From a virus, in the IMG/VR virus record IMGVR_UViG_3300035188_000085, positions 1 to 24,682 of that record: DNA of 24,682 nt. One strand, 5' to 3'. Positions within the stretch are counted from its first letter, which is position 1; each line of letters starts with the position of its first letter. A program made the translations under genes and the position numbers. The notes under the pieces were generated by a model that saw only the letters and a list, made by a program, of their open reading frames with translations, was not told where the DNA came from and did no database searches. This document shows positions 22,303-24,682 of this stretch, one piece after another.

Positions 22303-22482
22303 TTAGTCCTTCCCCATCTTACGAAGCGTCATGGCAAGGCGGGCACGCTGTCCCATCTTGCCGGACTTTTTGGCTGCTTTGCGAAGTTGCTTGGCGGGGA
22401 TCTTTTCCCCCTTCTTAACACCGAGTGACTTTCGCAACGCACCGGGCTTTTTAATAGCCCCGCTAATCCAGTTCTTAGCCAT
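22303..22482 (-). CDS. Small basic protein, 59 aa
   Basis: The ATG at 22482 overlaps the preceding stop as TAATG and has GGAGG 9 bases upstream. An open frame reaching back to 22548 would overlap the upstream gene and is rejected. The protein is MAKNWISGAIKKPGALRKSL, then GVKKGEKIPAKQLRKAAKKSGKMGQRARLA. The segment GALRKSLGVKKGEKIPAKQL is a pattern I recall in short phage proteins at this locus. Net charge is high; the second half is an amphipathic Lys-rich helix. Function unknown; nucleic-acid or scaffold binding is plausible. Confidence 0.78.
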   Translation of the reverse strand: MAKNWISGAIKKPGALRKSLGVKKGEKIPAKQLRKAAKKSGKMGQRARLAMTLRKMGKD

Positions 22483-22661
22483 TACTTGTAGCCTCCACCT
22501 GCTTTTTTGTACTGCACGGCCAGCATCTGCGCCTTCCTGGCGCTCCACTGTCCTGGTTTACCGCCTTTACCGCCAGCCTTGATGCTCTCAAACAGTCGTT
22601 TTCGCATCGTCGGCTTAGTGTAATTACCGGCGGAGTTAACGCTACTTTTCTTAGTAGCCAT
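22482..22661 (-). CDS. Small basic protein, 59 aa (GGKPGQWSARKAQ family)
   Basis: Direct translation of the minus strand gives MATKKSSVNSAGNYTKPTMR, then KRLFESIKAGGKGGKPGQWS, then ARKAQMLAVQYKKAGGGYK. The core 'YTKPxxRxRLxxxIKAGxKGGKPGQWSARKAQMLAxxYKxxGGGY' is a conserved motif I recall from many bacterial, phage and large-virus small proteins of unknown function. It overlaps the 41-residue gene by 11 bases and the next gene by one base (TAATG). The strict conservation of the W-S-A-R-K-A-Q segment suggests a specific binding role rather than merely a basic tail. Confidence 0.8.
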   Translation of the reverse strand: MATKKSSVNSAGNYTKPTMRKRLFESIKAGGKGGKPGQWSARKAQMLAVQYKKAGGGYK

Positions 22662-22776
22662 ATCCTTTGGCCTTCTTAGCAGGGGCCTTCTTCTTGGCGG
22701 CTCCCTTCTTCATCGGACCTTTGTGTTTAGCACCTTTCATCATGGTGCCATCCGGCATTCGATGCATATTCTTCAT
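22651..22776 (-). CDS. 41-aa Lys-rich, histone-tail-like protein
   Basis: Translation gives MKNMHRMPDGTMMKGAKHKG followed by PMKKGAAKKKAPAKKAKGYGY. An AAGGAG site lies 7 bases before the ATG at 22776, and the gene begins 11 bases after the preceding stop. Twelve of 41 residues are Lys and only one is acidic. The AAKKKAPAKKAKG segment resembles linker-histone tails. The 'RMPDGTMMKGAKHKG' start is a pattern I recall in tiny phage proteins near capsid genes. Good ribosome site and placement make it a likely real gene. DNA compaction or charge neutralisation in the head is a hypothesis. Confidence 0.78.
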   Translation of the reverse strand: MKNMHRMPDGTMMKGAKHKGPMKKGAAKKKAPAKKAKGYGY

Positions 22777-22787
22777 GCGAGACTCCT

Positions 22788-23072
22788 TTACCATTTGACC
22801 TTGTCAGCCCAGTAAGCAGCCGACATTTTGCCCTTAGAAATATTTGATGCATGACGAGCTTTGAACGACTCGCGACGCTTACGGTAAGCAGCTGACTCCC
22901 CCTGCTTCTTGGGGGAGCCGCTAACGCCCTGCTGACCGAAGCGAATCGTCTTCACTTGGTCTCCGGACTTCGCCACAACTACGTGACTTTTGGTCGGATG
23001 GCTAGGGGTACGCTTAGGTTTGTTGTAGCCAGACACACCGGCTCTGGCGAGCCTTGGATCACGGTTAGCCAT
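22788..23072 (-). CDS. Conserved basic phage protein, 94 aa (SGYNKPKRTPSHPTKSH family)
   Basis: Starts MANRDPRLARAGVSGYNKPK with ATG overlapping the scaffold stop (TAATG). The highly conserved core RTPSHPTKSHVVVAKSGDQV, IRFGQQGVSGSP and SFKARHASNISKGKMSAAYW is one I recall across phages and some giant viruses, possibly DUF6321, not verified. The FGQQGVxGSP turn and the RHxxNIxKGKMSAAYWADKVKW end are the most fixed parts. The protein is strongly basic. Coupling to the scaffold gene suggests a role in head assembly or DNA packaging; no catalytic motif is evident. Confidence 0.88.
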   Translation of the reverse strand: MANRDPRLARAGVSGYNKPKRTPSHPTKSHVVVAKSGDQVKTIRFGQQGVSGSPKKQGESAAYRKRRESFKARHASNISKGKMSAAYWADKVKW

Positions 23073-24079
23073 TAGACAACGTCTCCACGTAAGCGCTTCA
23101 AAGTAGCTGCTGGAAGCGCGTTAAACTCATCTTCGCTCAGCGACATGATGTCAAACGCCTTCTCCCCGCGTGCAGCAGAGCTTTCGCCCGGCATATCAGG
23201 CGGCTGAGCCTCAGCGGCCTTCATCTTACGGGCCACTTCAGCGCGCTTTTTGGCTACTTCATCAACGGCAGGCTTAGCAGCAGTCGGTGTTGAGCCAAGA
23301 GACGGCTCAGCCGGTGCGCCGGGGTCCAAACCGTACTCACGAATGACGAATTTAGCCGCCTTTGACAGCGCAGCAACCGGGTTGTCACCCTTCACGATGA
23401 ACGCGTCACGAAGATCGATGACTTCCTGGGTGTACTTTTCGTTGAAGTCGGAACTTGCGCGGTCAAAAACCGGGAAGTTCGTCTCCAACTCGGCTGCGGC
23501 CTGCTGCAAAGCCGACATCTGCTGGCTCTGAGTGACCTTCTGCTCCATTTTTTGGGTCAGTTCGTACTCAAGCTGGGCACGTTCCGCCTGACGAATCTCC
23601 TGACGGAGGGCTGCGGCCTTCTCATGCTGCCCATCTAGCACCAAATTCTGGTACTCGACCTCTTTTGCAGCAAATTCGTAGGTACTCGGAGCGTTTTCGG
23701 CTACGTTTTTTGCAGCCATGAGGTCATCAAGCTGCTTTTGTAGAGCCTTCTGCTTCGCCAGCACCTCATCGAGGCGTGACTTCGGCACCATCGGCTTCTT
23801 TTGCTCCGGTTCGGGGGCAATTTTTGCCTCCGGTTCGGCGGCAATTCCTGCCTCAGGCTCAGGAATGCTAGGCGCTTCGACCGGTTCTTCAGCTTTCAGC
23901 TCAACTTTAGGGGCCTCAGCAACCGTCTCCTCAGCAACTTCTGGCTCTTCTACCGGCGCAGCCGCCTTAGGCTCTTCGCCAAGGCCAAAGTTCAGATCAA
24001 TCGAGGGACTTTGAGCGTCCTCAATCGGGTCTGAACCAGGCATACGATCAAGAGTAACTTCCTTCTTATCCTCGGACAT
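23072..24079 (-). CDS. Capsid scaffolding protein
   Basis: 335 residues from the ATG at 24079 (MSEDKKEVTLDRMPGSDP), preceded by GGAG about 7 bases upstream. An in-frame TTG at 24085 is a weaker alternative. Residues 20-100 are very acidic and Glu/Pro/Ala-rich (EEPEVAEETVAEAPKVELKA). Residues about 105-200 form a long coiled coil (SRLDEVLAKQKALQKQLDDL, QEIRQAERAQLEYELTQKM). The C-terminal region (KKRAEVARKMKAAEA to the end) carries the basic segment expected to bind capsid subunits. Composition, size and position between portal and capsid fit a phage scaffold. It would guide procapsid assembly and leave the mature head. No maturation protease domain is visible in it. Confidence 0.87.
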   Translation of the reverse strand: MSEDKKEVTLDRMPGSDPIEDAQSPSIDLNFGLGEEPKAAAPVEEPEVAEETVAEAPKVELKAEEPVEAPSIPEPEAGIAAEPEAKIAPEPEQKKPMVPKSRLDEVLAKQKALQKQLDDLMAAKNVAENAPSTYEFAAKEVEYQNLVLDGQHEKAAALRQEIRQAERAQLEYELTQKMEQKVTQSQQMSALQQAAAELETNFPVFDRASSDFNEKYTQEVIDLRDAFIVKGDNPVAALSKAAKFVIREYGLDPGAPAEPSLGSTPTAAKPAVDEVAKKRAEVARKMKAAEAQPPDMPGESSAARGEKAFDIMSLSEDEFNALPAATLKRLRGDVV

Positions 24080-24089
24080 GATCAATCTC

Positions 24090-24682
24090 CTATTGCGGGG
24101 TAATCGGCCGCATCAATGGGGCGGGTCGCGATGCGGCTTGTGTCTGCGTCTTTGCAGCGGTCTGCATTACGGTGGCAGCGATGCGAGTCGCGGCAGCGGT
24201 CTCCTGCTGCGAGCGGCGAGTCTGGTTGGTCAAGTTGGCCAACTCACGCCGCAGCTGCAACTCCTGCTCCTTCATAGCGATCTGCGCCTGCAGATCGGCC
24301 ATCTTGAGCTGCGGTTGGACGTCTGCCACATCCTGGACCTTGGCGATGTTGATCGCCGCCTCGGACTGCAGCTTCTGAACTTCCGCCTGCATCTTCGCCA
24401 GCGTGAGCTGAACCTGCTGCATGGCAATCTCGTTCTGGGCTGCTGCGGCTTCCTGCTGTTCCGGTGTCTGCTCGACGCCCGTCATCATGCGAATGCGCTT
24501 GGCAAGCTCACCCTTACGGGCAAGGTGGCTGTACTCAATGATGGCGTCATCAGGGATGGCGACACCAGCCAGACGCAAGTTGAGGGCTTCGGCGAACTGC
24601 ATCTCGTCGAACGAGTCGCGGGCCGGGGCAGTACCAATAACGACATCGTACTCACCAAGAGTGAGGTCGTTGATCACGCGGC
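24090..24682 (-). CDS. Portal protein, C-terminal part (runs off window)
   Basis: The frame is open at the right edge. Visible residues begin RVINDLTLGEYDVVIGTAPA, then RDSFDEMQFAEALNLRLAGVAIPDDAIIEYSHLARKGEL. This 'YDVVIGTAPARDSFDEMQF' and 'IPDDAIIEYSHLARK' pairing is typical of the clip/wing region of portals in N4-capsid-type podoviruses. The rest is a Gln/Ala-rich helical barrel or coiled coil (about 75-185) ending in PAPLMRPITPQ, as in portals with a long crown. The stop TAG precedes the scaffold start by about 10 bases. The packaging genes and the bulk of the portal must lie to the right. Confidence 0.85.
   Translation of the reverse strand, partial: RVINDLTLGEYDVVIGTAPARDSFDEMQFAEALNLRLAGVAIPDDAIIEYSHLARKGELAKRIRMMTGVEQTPEQQEAAAAQNEIAMQQVQLTLAKMQAEVQKLQSEAAINIAKVQDVADVQPQLKMADLQAQIAMKEQELQLRRELANLTNQTRRSQQETAAATRIAATVMQTAAKTQTQAASRPAPLMRPITPQ

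Noticed and set aside
1-24682. Diversity-generating retroelement acting on the fibre genes
   Set aside because: No reverse transcriptase, template repeat or matching variable-repeat pair with adenine-biased differences is visible; the fibre repeats are ordinary shaft units.
1-24682. CRISPR array, tRNA or transposon
   Set aside because: No direct repeat/spacer pattern, cloverleaf or transposase ORF seen; nearly all bases are accounted for by structural and lysis genes.

Overview
The window is the late (virion and lysis) gene block of a tailed double-stranded DNA bacteriophage, most likely a short-tailed, podovirus-type phage of a Gram-negative host. Every supported gene lies on the minus strand, so the block is transcribed from right to left. 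Genes are packed tightly, with many ATGA, GTGA or TAATG junctions. The only gap of note is about 265 bases just upstream of the major capsid gene. I see no tRNA, integrase, insertion sequence or CRISPR array. Host and taxon cannot be read from the sequence. The Gram-negative call rests on a T4-type muramidase paired with a GTA-type three-TM holin, and on T7-like ejection proteins.

Layout in transcription order. (1) Head, 24682 to 20188: portal C-terminus (cut by the window edge), acidic scaffold, five short strongly basic proteins in a row, a structured leader, an N4 gp56-type major capsid protein followed by a 13-bp UUCG-capped hairpin, and a small head or neck protein. (2) Neck, 20179 to 18779: two adaptor or connector-like proteins. 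(3) Ejection proteins, 18837 to 9238: a T7 gp13-like protein, two small Ala/Gln-rich proteins (one gp14-like), a 761-residue gp15-like protein and an 1816-residue gp16-like protein with an HEIGH metallopeptidase motif. (4) Lysis, 9228 to 8079: a 51-residue single-TM protein, a 3-TM holin and a GH24 lysozyme. (5) Tail fibres and adhesins, 8047 to the left edge: a BppU-N-like protein, a 501-residue protein made almost entirely of 18-residue repeats, several small tail proteins, two long fibres sharing an M(A/G)YIGNAP start, two glycine-rich adhesin domains (one fused, one separate), and the start of another fibre gene at the edge.

The neck-to-ejection order (gp13, 14, 15, 16 equivalents) follows T7, but the capsid is of the N4 family and no T7 gp12-type nozzle gene is visible, so the module looks like a mosaic. 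The items most worth pursuing are the basic micro-protein cluster between scaffold and capsid, the 18-residue repeat protein, the metallopeptidase in the giant ejection protein, the strand-specific hairpin after the capsid gene, and a hydrophobic ORF nested out of frame in the lysozyme gene.
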